Source of the DNA: Ideonella_A sp031398385 | Lineage (GTDB): Bacteria > Pseudomonadota > Gammaproteobacteria > Burkholderiales > Burkholderiaceae_C | Direction of reading: 5' to 3' | Assembly (NCBI GenBank): GCA_031398385.1 | Contig: JANNNE010000026.1 | Coordinates: 1-51,623, forward strand | DNA: 51,623 nt | Part shown: positions 44,196 through 51,623 of the stretch, in pieces | Numbering within the stretch: the stretch's first letter is position 1 | Layout: each line of letters begins with the position of its first letter | The notes under the pieces: generated by a model | The model's database searches: none | What the model saw: the letters and a program-made list of their open reading frames with translations, nothing else | Told to the model about the DNA's origin: nothing | Program-made: the position numbers and the translations under genes

Positions 44196-45101
44196 TCACG
44201 GAGCAGTCTTGAACTCCGTCGGGGGCGCTTCGGTTCCGGAACGGCGCTCGCGCTCGTATTCCGAGATCACCTGCGCGCCGAGCAGCAACAAGGTCGCACC
44301 GATCTCCAGGCTCAGCATCACCGCGATGGCGGTCGTCAACGATCCGTAAACGGTGCCGATCTGCGACAGGGTCGAAAAATACCAGACCAGCACATGACGC
44401 GACAGCTCCCACAGGACCGCTGCAGTGACGGCACCAAAGAAGGCGTGATACAGCGACAGGCGTCCGACCGGCAGCACCAGGTACAGGGAGGTCAACACGA
44501 AGACTTCGCCCGCGAAACCCAGCATGTACAACAACACCCGGGAAGCGCCGCTGAGCGACCAGTCACGCCCCAGAAAGCCGAATTCTTCCTGCGCCAGCGA
44601 CTGCAGACTGCCCGACACCAGCGTGACCAGCAGCAGCCCGCTCCCGAGCAGCAGGATGTAGCCGTAGGGCATGATCAGCGAGACCAGGAAGTGACGGCGC
44701 CGGTTCAGCACGCGGTGGTAGAAGATCACCGACATTGCATTCTCGAGCACGGTGAACGCCAGCGAGCTGAAAAACAGCATCGTCACCAGCAGCACCCATC
44801 CCACCACGTCGCGGTATTGGAGGAAATTGGCGAGCTCGACGATGATCGCGGCCGATTGCCCTGGCACCAGCCACTCCAGATAACGCCCGAGAGTCAGCAG
44901 CAACGCGTTCTGGTCAACGAAGTGGGACAGCGTAACCACGCTCAGAATCAGCAGCGGAACAATCGACAGCAACGAGTAATAGGCAATCGCGCCGGCCAGC
45001 AGCAGGCCCTGGTTGGCCCGAAAGGCCTTCAGGGTCCGCCAAGCGAATGCGCCCGGGTGCCTGAAGATGGCGCGGGCTTGCTGGTCGAGCAATGGCGGCA
45101 T
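44196..45101 (-). CDS. YihY/BrkB family inner-membrane protein
   Basis: 301 residues from the ATG at 45101; a GTG at 45125 is possible. Six membrane segments are visible, with the family hallmark LLLAGAIAYYSLLSIVPLLILSVVTL, and FYHRVLNRRRHFLVSLIMPYGYILLL, GRLSLYHAFFGAVTAAVLWELSRHV. The C-terminus is short and Glu-rich (SEYERERRSGTEAPP). This family was once labelled ribonuclease BN, but that activity belongs to another protein; a transport or efflux role is suspected. It is convergent with gabD. Confidence 0.9.
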   Translation of the reverse strand: MPPLLDQQARAIFRHPGAFAWRTLKAFRANQGLLLAGAIAYYSLLSIVPLLILSVVTLSHFVDQNALLLTLGRYLEWLVPGQSAAIIVELANFLQYRDVVGWVLLVTMLFFSSLAFTVLENAMSVIFYHRVLNRRRHFLVSLIMPYGYILLLGSGLLLVTLVSGSLQSLAQEEFGFLGRDWSLSGASRVLLYMLGFAGEVFVLTSLYLVLPVGRLSLYHAFFGAVTAAVLWELSRHVLVWYFSTLSQIGTVYGSLTTAIAVMLSLEIGATLLLLGAQVISEYERERRSGTEAPPTEFKTAP

Positions 45102-45255
45102 GGCAGCAGTGAAACGAAGTTGCACCGATGATCGCCGAAATGCGACCGAGATGTTGTCAGGAATCGAGCTGTCTATTCGTGCGCAGATGGCGCGACTCGA
45201 ATGGCATCTGTCGAAGGGGATTCAGCTTCGATTCGGGCGGAACCAGGGGGGAAGC

Positions 45256-45269
45256 GCGGCTGAAGCCGC
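45256..45269. repeat. REP-like palindrome
   Basis: GCGGCT and AGCCGC form a perfect 6-base stem with a 2-base loop, followed by GCTCCTAC on the plus strand. On the minus strand it reads GTAGGAGCGGCTTCAGCCGC. This agrees with a common extragenic repeat of xanthomonads and pseudomonads, as I recall it. Only one copy is seen here, and no REP-associated transposase is nearby. Confidence 0.65.
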
Positions 45270-45308
45270 TCCTACGGCCGCTCTCCTACGGCCGCTCTCC
45301 TACGGCCG
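45267..45308. repeat. three tandem copies of a 14-bp unit beside the REP-like element
   Basis: Two exact copies of CTCTCCTACGGCCG (45281-45294, 45295-45308) are preceded by a copy with one mismatch (45267-45280). The unit contains the CTCCTAC tail of the REP-like element, so the array likely arose by slippage in that tail. The remaining non-coding bases of this gap hold nothing I recognise. Confidence 0.8.
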
Positions 45309-45345
45309 CCCCGACAGCCGCTCCGACGAGTTCAGGGGCGATCTG

Positions 45346-48300
45346 TCAATCGGACAACGCGGTACCGGGGCGCATCGGGGCGCCGACATCGTGGGCGGCA
45401 GGTGCATGCTCGGGCGTGGTCACCGGTCCGCGGCCGCTGAAGCGATCGAGCGCGATGAAGATCACCGGCGTGATGTACAGCGTGATCGCCTGCGAGAACA
45501 ACAGGCCGCCGACCACCGCCAGGCCCAGCGGCTGACGCAACTCGGCGCCGGCACCCAGCCCCAGCGCAATCGGCAAGGCACCCATCATCGCGGCCAGCGT
45601 CGTCATCATGATCGGCCTGAATCGCAGGATGCAGGCCTCGCGGATCGCTTCGGCCGCGGTTGCGCCGTGACTTCGCTGAGCGTCGAGTGCAAAGTCGATC
45701 ATCATGATTGCGTTTTTCTTGACGATGCCGATCAGCAGCAGGATGCCGATGGTCGCGATCAGCGTCAGGTCCTGGCCGAACATCTGCAACGTGAGCAGCG
45801 CACCGACCGCCGCCGATGGCAGGCCGGCCAGGATGGTCAGCGGGTGGATATAACTCTCGTACAACACGCCGAGCAGCACGTAGATGACCAGCAAGGCGGC
45901 GATCAGCAGAATCGCCTGGCTGCCCTGTGAATCCTTGAACACCGCGGCATCGCCGCCATAACGCGTGATGATCGAAGCCGGCATGCCGATCTGCGCGCGG
46001 TAGGCATCGATCTTCGACGTCGCGGCACCCAGTGCCGCACCCGGCGCCAGATTGAACGACACCGTCACCGCCTGCAACTGGCCGACGTGATTGATCGAGG
46101 TCGGGCCCACGCTGCGCTCGACAGTCGCAAAGCTGCTCAGCGGCACCAGCGCGCCGGTATTCGAGCGCAAGAAGACTTCGGAGAACGCCCGCTCGTCGCG
46201 GCGCGCTGCCGGCTCCAGTTCCATGATCACCTGGTAACTGTCGACCGAGGTATAGATCGTCGACACCTGGCGCTCGCCGAATGCGCTGTACAAGGTCGAG
46301 CGCAAGTTGTCGATCGAGATGCCCAGCGTATTGGCACGGTCGCGATCGATCCGCAGCGACGCCTGCAGACCTTTCAGCTGGGAATCGCTGGTCACGTCGC
46401 GGAACAGCGGGTCGGCGCGCAGCCGTTCCTGCAGCTTCAGTGCCCAGTCGTTGATCTCGTCGGCCTGCACGCTCTGCAGGATGTACTGGAACTGCGCCTT
46501 GCTCGGACGACCGCCCAGACGCAGGTTCTGTACCGGCTGCAGGTAGACCGAAATGCCGGGTACCTGACGCAGCTTGCGCCGCAAGTCCTCGACCACCTTG
46601 GTCATTGGCTCGCGCTCACCGAGCGGCTTCAGGTTGATGAACATGCGCCCGGTATTCTGCGAGCCACCGCCTCCGCCGCCATTGAACGAGTTGACGGTGG
46701 CGATGTTCGGATCGTCACGCAGCAAGGCGGCTACCCGGTCCTGCAGCCGCACCATCTCCTCGAACGAGGTATCTTCGGCCGCTTCGGTCGACGCGCGGAT
46801 CTGGCCGATGTCCTCCTGTGGGAAGAAGCCCTTCGGAATCGCATAGAACAGATAGGCAGTGGCCACGAAGGTGAGCGCAGCCACCAGCCAGACGATGCCG
46901 CGGTGGCGCAACGCCAGATCGAGGGTGCGCGTATAGGCACCGAGCATCGAGTCGAAGCCGCGACCGAAGGCCCGCACCAACGCGCCGGGCGGCTTCTTGT
47001 GCGCATCGTCGGTCAGGAATTTGGCGGACAACATCGGCACCAGCGTAAGCGAGACGAACGCCGAAGCCAGGATCGCCAGGCCGACGATCACCGCGAATTC
47101 ATGGAACAGCAGGCCGATCACACCGGGCATGAAGAAAATCGGGATGAACACCGCGATCAACGAGCTCGAGATCGAGATGATCGTGAAGCCGACCTCGCGC
47201 GAGCCGCGCAACGCAGCCTCGAAAGGCGGCATGCCGTTCTCGACATGGCGCATGATGTTCTCGAGCATCACGATCGCATCGTCGACGACCAGCCCGACCG
47301 CGAGCGTCAGTCCGAGCAGCGAGATGTTGTCGAGCGTATAACCGAAGGCATACAGCAGCGCGATCGCGCCGACCAGCGAGACCGGCAGCGACAGCGTCGG
47401 GATCACGGTCGCGACGAAGCGGCGCAGGAACAGGAAGATCACCAGCACCACCAGCACGATGGTGCCGAGCATCGTCAGGGTCACGTCGTGCAGCGACTCG
47501 CGGATCGACAACGACCGATCGCCGACCAGCACCAGGTTGACCGACTGTGGGAGCTGCGAGCGAAAGCCCTCCATGCGCGCCTTCACCGCATCGACGACCT
47601 TGACGGTATTGGCATCGGGCTGGCGCAGGATCGACAGGAAGATCGCGCTCTGGCCATTGAAATTGGCGGCGGACTTGACCGACTCGTAGCTGTCCAGCAC
47701 TTCGGCGACATCACGCAGGCGCACGGGGTTGCCGCCGCGGTTGCTGACGATCAGGTCGCCGAACTCGGCCGCATTGCGCAACTGGCGATTGGCCTGCAGC
47801 GTCAAGGTCTGCTTGTCGCCCTCCAGCGTGCCGACCGGCGTATTGGCATTCGCCGAGCGCAGCGCGGCGCTCAATTCGTCGAGACTGATGTTGCGCGCCG
47901 ACAAGGCCTGCGGACGCACCTGGATGCGAACCGCATACCGCTTCGAGCCGTTGACGTTGACCTGGGCGATGCCTTCCAGCGTCGACAGGCTGGGCTGGAT
48001 CAGATGTTCGGCATAGTCGTTGAGGTCCGACAGGTTCATTGACGGCGAAGTCAGCGCCAGGAACAGGATCGGCGAATCGGCCGGGTTGACCTTGCGGTAA
48101 CTCGGCAGCGAGGTCATCTCTGGCGGCAGGCCACGCTGCGCACGCAGCAGTGCGGCCTGCACGTCGACCGCTGCGGCATCGATGTCTCGTCCCTCGTCGA
48201 ACTCCAGCGTCACCGAGGTCGACCCGAGCGTATTGGTCGAGCTGATGATCGACAGGCCCGGAATGGTCTGAAACTGCTTTTCCAGCACCAGCGCGACCGA

Positions 48301-48483
48301 AGTTGCCATCGATTCCGGGCTCGCACCCGGCAACGAGGCCGAGACATTGATGACCGGCGTGTTGTAGCTCGGCAGCGCCGCGACCGGAATCCGGTTGTAC
48401 GCGATGGCACCGGCGACCAGGATCGCCAGGTTGAGCAGCACCGTCATCACCGGACGGCGAATGAACAACTCGCTGAGGTTCAT
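45346..48483 (-). CDS. RND-family multidrug efflux permease (MdtB/MdtC-like)
   Basis: 1045 residues with two repeats of one membrane helix, a large periplasmic domain and five or more helices. The N-terminus is MNLSELFIRRPVMTVLLNLAI. The periplasmic SLPGASPESMATSVALVLEKQFQTIPGL and the transmembrane proton-relay Asp pair in VGLVVDDAIVMLENIMRHVE are typical. The sequence looks like HAE1/MdtBC-type pumps that move drugs or bile-salt-like compounds with proton influx. Its ATG overlaps the adaptor gene stop (ATGA), giving a two-gene operon. No outer-membrane channel gene follows. Confidence 0.93.
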   Translation of the reverse strand: MNLSELFIRRPVMTVLLNLAILVAGAIAYNRIPVAALPSYNTPVINVSASLPGASPESMATSVALVLEKQFQTIPGLSIISSTNTLGSTSVTLEFDEGRDIDAAAVDVQAALLRAQRGLPPEMTSLPSYRKVNPADSPILFLALTSPSMNLSDLNDYAEHLIQPSLSTLEGIAQVNVNGSKRYAVRIQVRPQALSARNISLDELSAALRSANANTPVGTLEGDKQTLTLQANRQLRNAAEFGDLIVSNRGGNPVRLRDVAEVLDSYESVKSAANFNGQSAIFLSILRQPDANTVKVVDAVKARMEGFRSQLPQSVNLVLVGDRSLSIRESLHDVTLTMLGTIVLVVLVIFLFLRRFVATVIPTLSLPVSLVGAIALLYAFGYTLDNISLLGLTLAVGLVVDDAIVMLENIMRHVENGMPPFEAALRGSREVGFTIISISSSLIAVFIPIFFMPGVIGLLFHEFAVIVGLAILASAFVSLTLVPMLSAKFLTDDAHKKPPGALVRAFGRGFDSMLGAYTRTLDLALRHRGIVWLVAALTFVATAYLFYAIPKGFFPQEDIGQIRASTEAAEDTSFEEMVRLQDRVAALLRDDPNIATVNSFNGGGGGGSQNTGRMFINLKPLGEREPMTKVVEDLRRKLRQVPGISVYLQPVQNLRLGGRPSKAQFQYILQSVQADEINDWALKLQERLRADPLFRDVTSDSQLKGLQASLRIDRDRANTLGISIDNLRSTLYSAFGERQVSTIYTSVDSYQVIMELEPAARRDERAFSEVFLRSNTGALVPLSSFATVERSVGPTSINHVGQLQAVTVSFNLAPGAALGAATSKIDAYRAQIGMPASIITRYGGDAAVFKDSQGSQAILLIAALLVIYVLLGVLYESYIHPLTILAGLPSAAVGALLTLQMFGQDLTLIATIGILLLIGIVKKNAIMMIDFALDAQRSHGATAAEAIREACILRFRPIMMTTLAAMMGALPIALGLGAGAELRQPLGLAVVGGLLFSQAITLYITPVIFIALDRFSGRGPVTTPEHAPAAHDVGAPMRPGTALSD

Positions 48484-49733
48484 GGTGTACTTCCCGATGC
48501 ACCGCTGGCCGCGACACCGGCCCGACCCGGCTTGCCTGCGACGCCCGGACCGGTACGCATGGCCGAACGCTCGACCACGGTGCTGCCGGGCCGCACATTC
48601 TCACGGCCATCGACGATCACCGTGGCACCGGCTTCGACGCCGGTGACCACCGCATCGGGGCCGGACGAATAGACCAGCTCGATCGGGCGCGCCGCCGCCT
48701 TGTTGTCGACAACGACGACGAATACCGAGCGCCCGCGCGGCCCGGTGACGATGGCCGTCTGCGGGATCACGATCGCGCCCTGGATGGTCTGCAGCGCCAT
48801 GCTGACATTGACATAGGCGCCCGGCCACAGCTGTTGCTTCGGATTATTGAAAATCGCCTTCACGCGAACCGTGCCCGAAGCCTGGTCGACCACGCTGTCG
48901 ATGAATTGCAGCTGGCCGTCGAGGCTGGTGGCCACCGAACCGGTGGTGCCGCTGTCGGGCAGCTTGGCGGTCACCGGCAGCTTGCCGTCGCGAAGACCCC
49001 GCAGCGCGTCGCTGAGGTTGCGTTGCGGCAGGCTGAAACTGACGGCGATCGGATCGAGCTGGGTGATCGTCAACAGCGCAGTTCCGGACGGCTGCACATA
49101 GCTGCCGGCGTAGACATTGATCGCGCCGACCCGGCCTGCACTGGGGGCACTGATGCGGTTGTAGCCGAGACTCAGCTGCGCGGCATCGACTGCGGCCTTG
49201 CTCGATGCTACCACCGCCTGCTGCGTCTCGACCAGCGTCTGGCTGCTGTCGACCGCACTCTGCGAGACGAATTTCTGAGACAGGAGATCGCGGCTGCGGT
49301 CAAACTGGCGTTGCGCGTCGGCCAGCCCGGCGCGGTCCCGTGCCAGTTGCGCCTGGACCTTGGTCAGGTTGACCGAATCGCTGCGGTTGTCGAGCGTGAA
49401 CAACAAGTCGCCGCGCTTGACCGATTGACCTTCCTTGACATGAACCTGGGTGATCACGCTGCTGATCTGCGGCTTGACGTCGACCGTATTGAGCGGACTG
49501 ACGGTGCCGGTGGCCTCGAAGGCGATCACCTGATCGCGCTTGACGGCCTTGACGGTCGTCACGCTGATCGGCCCGCCCGAGCCGGGAGTTCGCGGGCCGC
49601 CGCCAGCCGATTTCGGTGCGCCTGCCGGGGCGGCTTCGGCCTTGGCCGAGGCCTGCTTCTGCTGGTAGAAATAAAAACCGCCGCCAGCCATCACGGCGAA
49701 CCCCAACGCTCCCGCAATCACGGTCGTTTTCAT
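48480..49733 (-). CDS. RND efflux periplasmic adaptor (membrane fusion protein)
   Basis: 417 residues. An N-terminal membrane anchor or signal (VIAGALGFAVMAGGGFYFYQQ) is followed by a Pro/Gly/Ala-rich linker. The lipoyl-like domain (VDVKPQISSVITQVHVKEGQSVKRGDLLFTLD), an alpha-helical hairpin, and a barrel domain with LWPGAYVNVSMALQTIQGAIVIPQTAIVTGPRG come after. It joins the inner-membrane pump to a TolC-type channel in the periplasm. It is the first gene of the operon; the permease gene follows with an ATGA overlap. The 203 bases between it and the downstream end of the class V aminotransferase gene show no clear motif. Confidence 0.93.
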   Translation of the reverse strand: MKTTVIAGALGFAVMAGGGFYFYQQKQASAKAEAAPAGAPKSAGGGPRTPGSGGPISVTTVKAVKRDQVIAFEATGTVSPLNTVDVKPQISSVITQVHVKEGQSVKRGDLLFTLDNRSDSVNLTKVQAQLARDRAGLADAQRQFDRSRDLLSQKFVSQSAVDSSQTLVETQQAVVASSKAAVDAAQLSLGYNRISAPSAGRVGAINVYAGSYVQPSGTALLTITQLDPIAVSFSLPQRNLSDALRGLRDGKLPVTAKLPDSGTTGSVATSLDGQLQFIDSVVDQASGTVRVKAIFNNPKQQLWPGAYVNVSMALQTIQGAIVIPQTAIVTGPRGRSVFVVVVDNKAAARPIELVYSSGPDAVVTGVEAGATVIVDGRENVRPGSTVVERSAMRTGPGVAGKPGRAGVAASGASGSTP

Positions 49734-49936
49734 CAGATACCCGCCGCCGCTCGTAACTTGAATGCCGTCAGGCCACGGGCCGGCCGGGGGCGCCGGACCA
49801 CGGCAGATCGAACCGCACCGAAGGTGGGTCGGAGGCCGGGGTCACGACACTGTCCTGCTTGACTTGACGAGGATGAAGAATCTTACGCCGCGCCGGGCTT
49901 TCCTGTCTTGCTGGCGTGTAAATGGGGCTTCGATGC

Positions 49937-51070
49937 TCAGCCGGCCTGGATCTTGTCGAGTGCAGCCGACAGCGTGGCGACACTGCGATCGACATCGTGC
50001 AGCTTGTCAAGCCCGAACAGGCCGAGCCTGAAGGACCTGAAATCGGCCCCCTCGTCACATTGCAGCGGCACCCCGGACGCCGATTGCACACCCACCGCAA
50101 TGAACTTCTGCCCGGACTGGATGCCGGGGTCATCGGTGTAGCAGACGACCACGCCGGGCGCCTCGAATCCCTTTGCCGCCACACTGTTGAAGCCGCGACC
50201 GGCCAGCATGGCCCGGACTGCGTCGCCGAGCGCCTGCTGCTCCTGACGCAGCCGCGCGAAGCCGTAGCGCTGACTCTCCAGCATCGCGTTGTAGGTCTTG
50301 GTCAGGGCGTCGGTCGGCAAGGTCGTGTGGTAGGCGTGGCCACCGCCTTCGTAGGTTTCCATGATCTGCAGCCATTTGCGCAGATCAGCCGCAAAACTGG
50401 TGCTGGTCGTCGAGTCGATACGCTCGCGCGCCAGCGGACTCAGCATCACGAAAGCGCAGCAGGGCGAGCCGCTCCAGCCCTTCTGCGGCGCGCTGATCAA
50501 TACATCGACGCCGCTTTTTGCCATGTCGACCCAGATCGCGCCGGAGGCGATGCAGTCGAGCACGAACAGTCCGCCCACCGCATGTACCGCCTCGCCCACC
50601 TGGCGCAGGTAATCGTCGGGCAACACGATGCCGGAGGCGGTTTCGACATGCGGCGCAAACACCAGGTCCGGACGGCCATCGCGGATCGCGGCCACCACCT
50701 CGTCGATCGGCGCGGGTTCGAACGCGCCCTGCGGGCCAGGTTCGACGCGGCGGGCCTTCAGCACCGTCGATTCGGCCGGGATCGAGCCGGCCTCGAAGAT
50801 CTGCGTCCAGCGGTAGCTGAACCAGCCGTTGCGCAACACCATGCAGCGCTTGCCGCCGGCGAACTGACGCGCCACCGCCTCCATGCCGAAACTGCCGCTG
50901 CCCGGGATCACCACCGCCGAGCGCGCCGAATACACGTCTTTCAGGATGCCCGAGACGCCACGCATCACGGCCTGGAAATTCTGCGACATGTGGTTGAGCG
51001 CGCGGTCGGTGTAGACCACCGAATACTCGAGCAGTCCTTCGGGATCAACATTGGGCAACAGGCCGGGCAT
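49937..51070 (-). CDS. class V PLP aminotransferase (alanine-glyoxylate/serine type)
   Basis: 377 residues of an aspartate-aminotransferase fold. SGSFGMEAVARQFAGG is the PLP-phosphate region. VFAPHVETASGIVLPDDYL carries the HxETxxG motif of alanine-glyoxylate and serine-glyoxylate aminotransferases. FVLDCIASGAIWVDM holds the PLP-pairing Asp, and ISAPQKGWSGSP the Schiff-base Lys. Such enzymes use alanine or serine as donor and glyoxylate or pyruvate as acceptor. The ATG at 51070 follows GGAGTC; a frame to 51151 is unneeded. A long plus-strand open frame across it is a shadow. Confidence 0.9.
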   Translation of the reverse strand: MPGLLPNVDPEGLLEYSVVYTDRALNHMSQNFQAVMRGVSGILKDVYSARSAVVIPGSGSFGMEAVARQFAGGKRCMVLRNGWFSYRWTQIFEAGSIPAESTVLKARRVEPGPQGAFEPAPIDEVVAAIRDGRPDLVFAPHVETASGIVLPDDYLRQVGEAVHAVGGLFVLDCIASGAIWVDMAKSGVDVLISAPQKGWSGSPCCAFVMLSPLARERIDSTTSTSFAADLRKWLQIMETYEGGGHAYHTTLPTDALTKTYNAMLESQRYGFARLRQEQQALGDAVRAMLAGRGFNSVAAKGFEAPGVVVCYTDDPGIQSGQKFIAVGVQSASGVPLQCDEGADFRSFRLGLFGLDKLHDVDRSVATLSAALDKIQAG

Positions 51071-51274
51071 GGAAGACTCCGATCGGGTTGGAATGGGCAA
51101 GGCAGCCAATTCAGCGGCTGCCGATATCCGAATTGGACCACAGCCACCCACCGCCCGCGGCCTTCAAACCCTGCCGACTGCACTGGCAAGCTCGTCATCT
51201 CGCCCGACCTGCAGGTACGCGCGAGGAGTCAGGCACAGACCTACAAGGTCCGTTTCATCGCCTGTGGCAACACC

Positions 51275-51391
51275 ATGAAGACCTACGACTGGACGGTCGG
51301 GGACATGGTCGACTACGCGCACATCCAGGAAGTCGGCGCCGCGGCATTGATGGATCTGCAGGAACAGGGCTACGCCTACATCGCCTGGTAG
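51275..51391 (+). CDS. possible small ORF, 38 residues
   Basis: A short open frame, MKTYDWTVGDMVDYAHIQEV and a further 18 residues ending in QGYAYIAW, lies in the space between the divergent aminotransferase and dehydrogenase genes. The composition is protein-like (few Arg or Pro), unlike most out-of-frame sequence here. There is no good ribosome binding site and similar-looking codons continue upstream without a start, so it might be the tail of a longer or broken gene. I recognise no family. Confidence 0.35.
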   Translation: MKTYDWTVGDMVDYAHIQEVGAAALMDLQEQGYAYIAW

Positions 51392-51500
51392 TGGCGCGCC
51401 GGTCGGGCATGGTGCGGGCGGCGACAATCGACGCCAGATTTCGGACCACCAGGCTGGTCGTCTTATGCTGACGCCGACTCAACCAAGACCGCAAACCCAC

Positions 51501-51623
51501 ATGTCCTCAAAAATCCCAGCCACCCTGATCGCCGGCGATGGCATCGGTCCGGAAATCATGGCAGCAACCATTTCGGTGCTCGACGCCCTGGGTGCGCCGT
51601 TCGAATGGGACAGCCAGACTGCC
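51501..51623 (+). CDS. isocitrate/isopropylmalate dehydrogenase family, N-terminal part (partial)
   Basis: The first 41 codons are in the window and the gene runs off the right end. The start reads IPATLIAGDGIGPEIMAATISVLDALGAPFEWDSQ, the family motif GDGIGPE at the nucleotide-binding N-terminus of NAD-dependent isocitrate, tartrate and 3-isopropylmalate dehydrogenases. The short spacing and FEWD fit NAD-isocitrate dehydrogenase best. However, the fragment cannot separate the members. The ATG at 51501 has no strong ribosome binding site in the preceding bases. Confidence 0.8.
   Translation, partial: MSSKIPATLIAGDGIGPEIMAATISVLDALGAPFEWDSQTA

Noticed and set aside
44196..45101. Labelling the YihY/BrkB protein ribonuclease BN
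   Set aside because: That old label came from a misassignment; RNase BN/Z activity belongs to a different protein family, and this one is an integral membrane protein.
46087..48042. A 651-codon plus-strand open frame antisense to the RND permease gene
   Set aside because: Its product is rich in His, Arg, Gln and Asp, with no known motif, and it lies wholly opposite a clear RND gene; such antisense frames are common in GC-rich DNA.
49922..51200. Most of a 489-codon plus-strand frame opposite the class V aminotransferase
   Set aside because: It is antisense to a conserved PLP enzyme. Only its last ~40 codons lie outside that gene and are listed separately with low confidence.

Overview
The window is GC-rich, densely packed bacterial chromosomal DNA with about 50 genes, no gene-free stretch above 300 bases, and no rRNA, recognisable tRNA, CRISPR array, insertion sequence or prophage. 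Gene content points to a free-living Gram-negative proteobacterium: outer-membrane barrels, TonB receptor, RND pump, dTDP-rhamnose synthesis, GabTD, DUF3422, DUF808 and Tim44-like proteins. A GGAGCGGCTTCAGCCGC-type repeat at about 45256 resembles interspersed repeats of Xanthomonadales/Lysobacterales and pseudomonads. My best guess is a Xanthomonadales-type gammaproteobacterium. This is inferred, not proven.

Layout. 1-3437: the end of a dTDP-L-rhamnose operon (rfbB', rfbD, rfbA, rfbC), followed without a gap by an unexpected urease accessory gene ureD. 3461-7811: small and housekeeping genes (M23 peptidase, DUF808 membrane protein, thioredoxin-like protein, histidine phosphatase, GNAT). 8003-11308 (minus): a tight cluster of a cyclic-nucleotide-binding protein, a ParA ATPase, a diacylglycerol-kinase-family lipid kinase and a CpdA-like metallophosphoesterase; the last three overlap by ATGA. 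11482-18607: TonB-dependent receptor, ABC exporter, GMC oxidoreductase, Tim44-like protein. 18888-26129: DUF456, pseudouridine synthase, SDR, S9 lipoprotein peptidase, 2OG-Fe(II) dioxygenase, outer-membrane barrel, cupin/S4 pair, cold-shock protein, small secreted protein. 26333-30896: a multi-PAS hybrid histidine kinase whose ATPase domain looks degenerate, a secreted coiled-coil protein and a SLOG-like Rossmann protein. 30966-39544: glutathione reductase, SRPBCC protein, a voltage-gated-type K+ channel coupled to a hexose-6-phosphate mutarotase, thioesterase, MFS transporter, DUF3422.

39583-41180 is a decayed locus. It holds a frameshifted RpiR-type regulator, the first ~64 codons of a class III aminotransferase and a ~113-codon piece of a TRAP permease, all on the minus strand. 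Beside it lies an intact divergent gabT-gabD pair for GABA catabolism (41343-44185). 44196-51070 carries a YihY/BrkB membrane protein, the REP-like repeat, an RND permease/adaptor pair without an outer-membrane channel, and a class V aminotransferase. The window ends in the first 41 codons of an isocitrate/isopropylmalate dehydrogenase-family gene.

Most worth a second look are the cyclic-nucleotide/ParA/lipid-kinase/phosphodiesterase cluster, the hybrid kinase with a degenerate catalytic domain, the orphan ureD fused transcriptionally to rhamnose synthesis, the SLOG-like protein, and the decaying RpiR-aminotransferase-TRAP locus.
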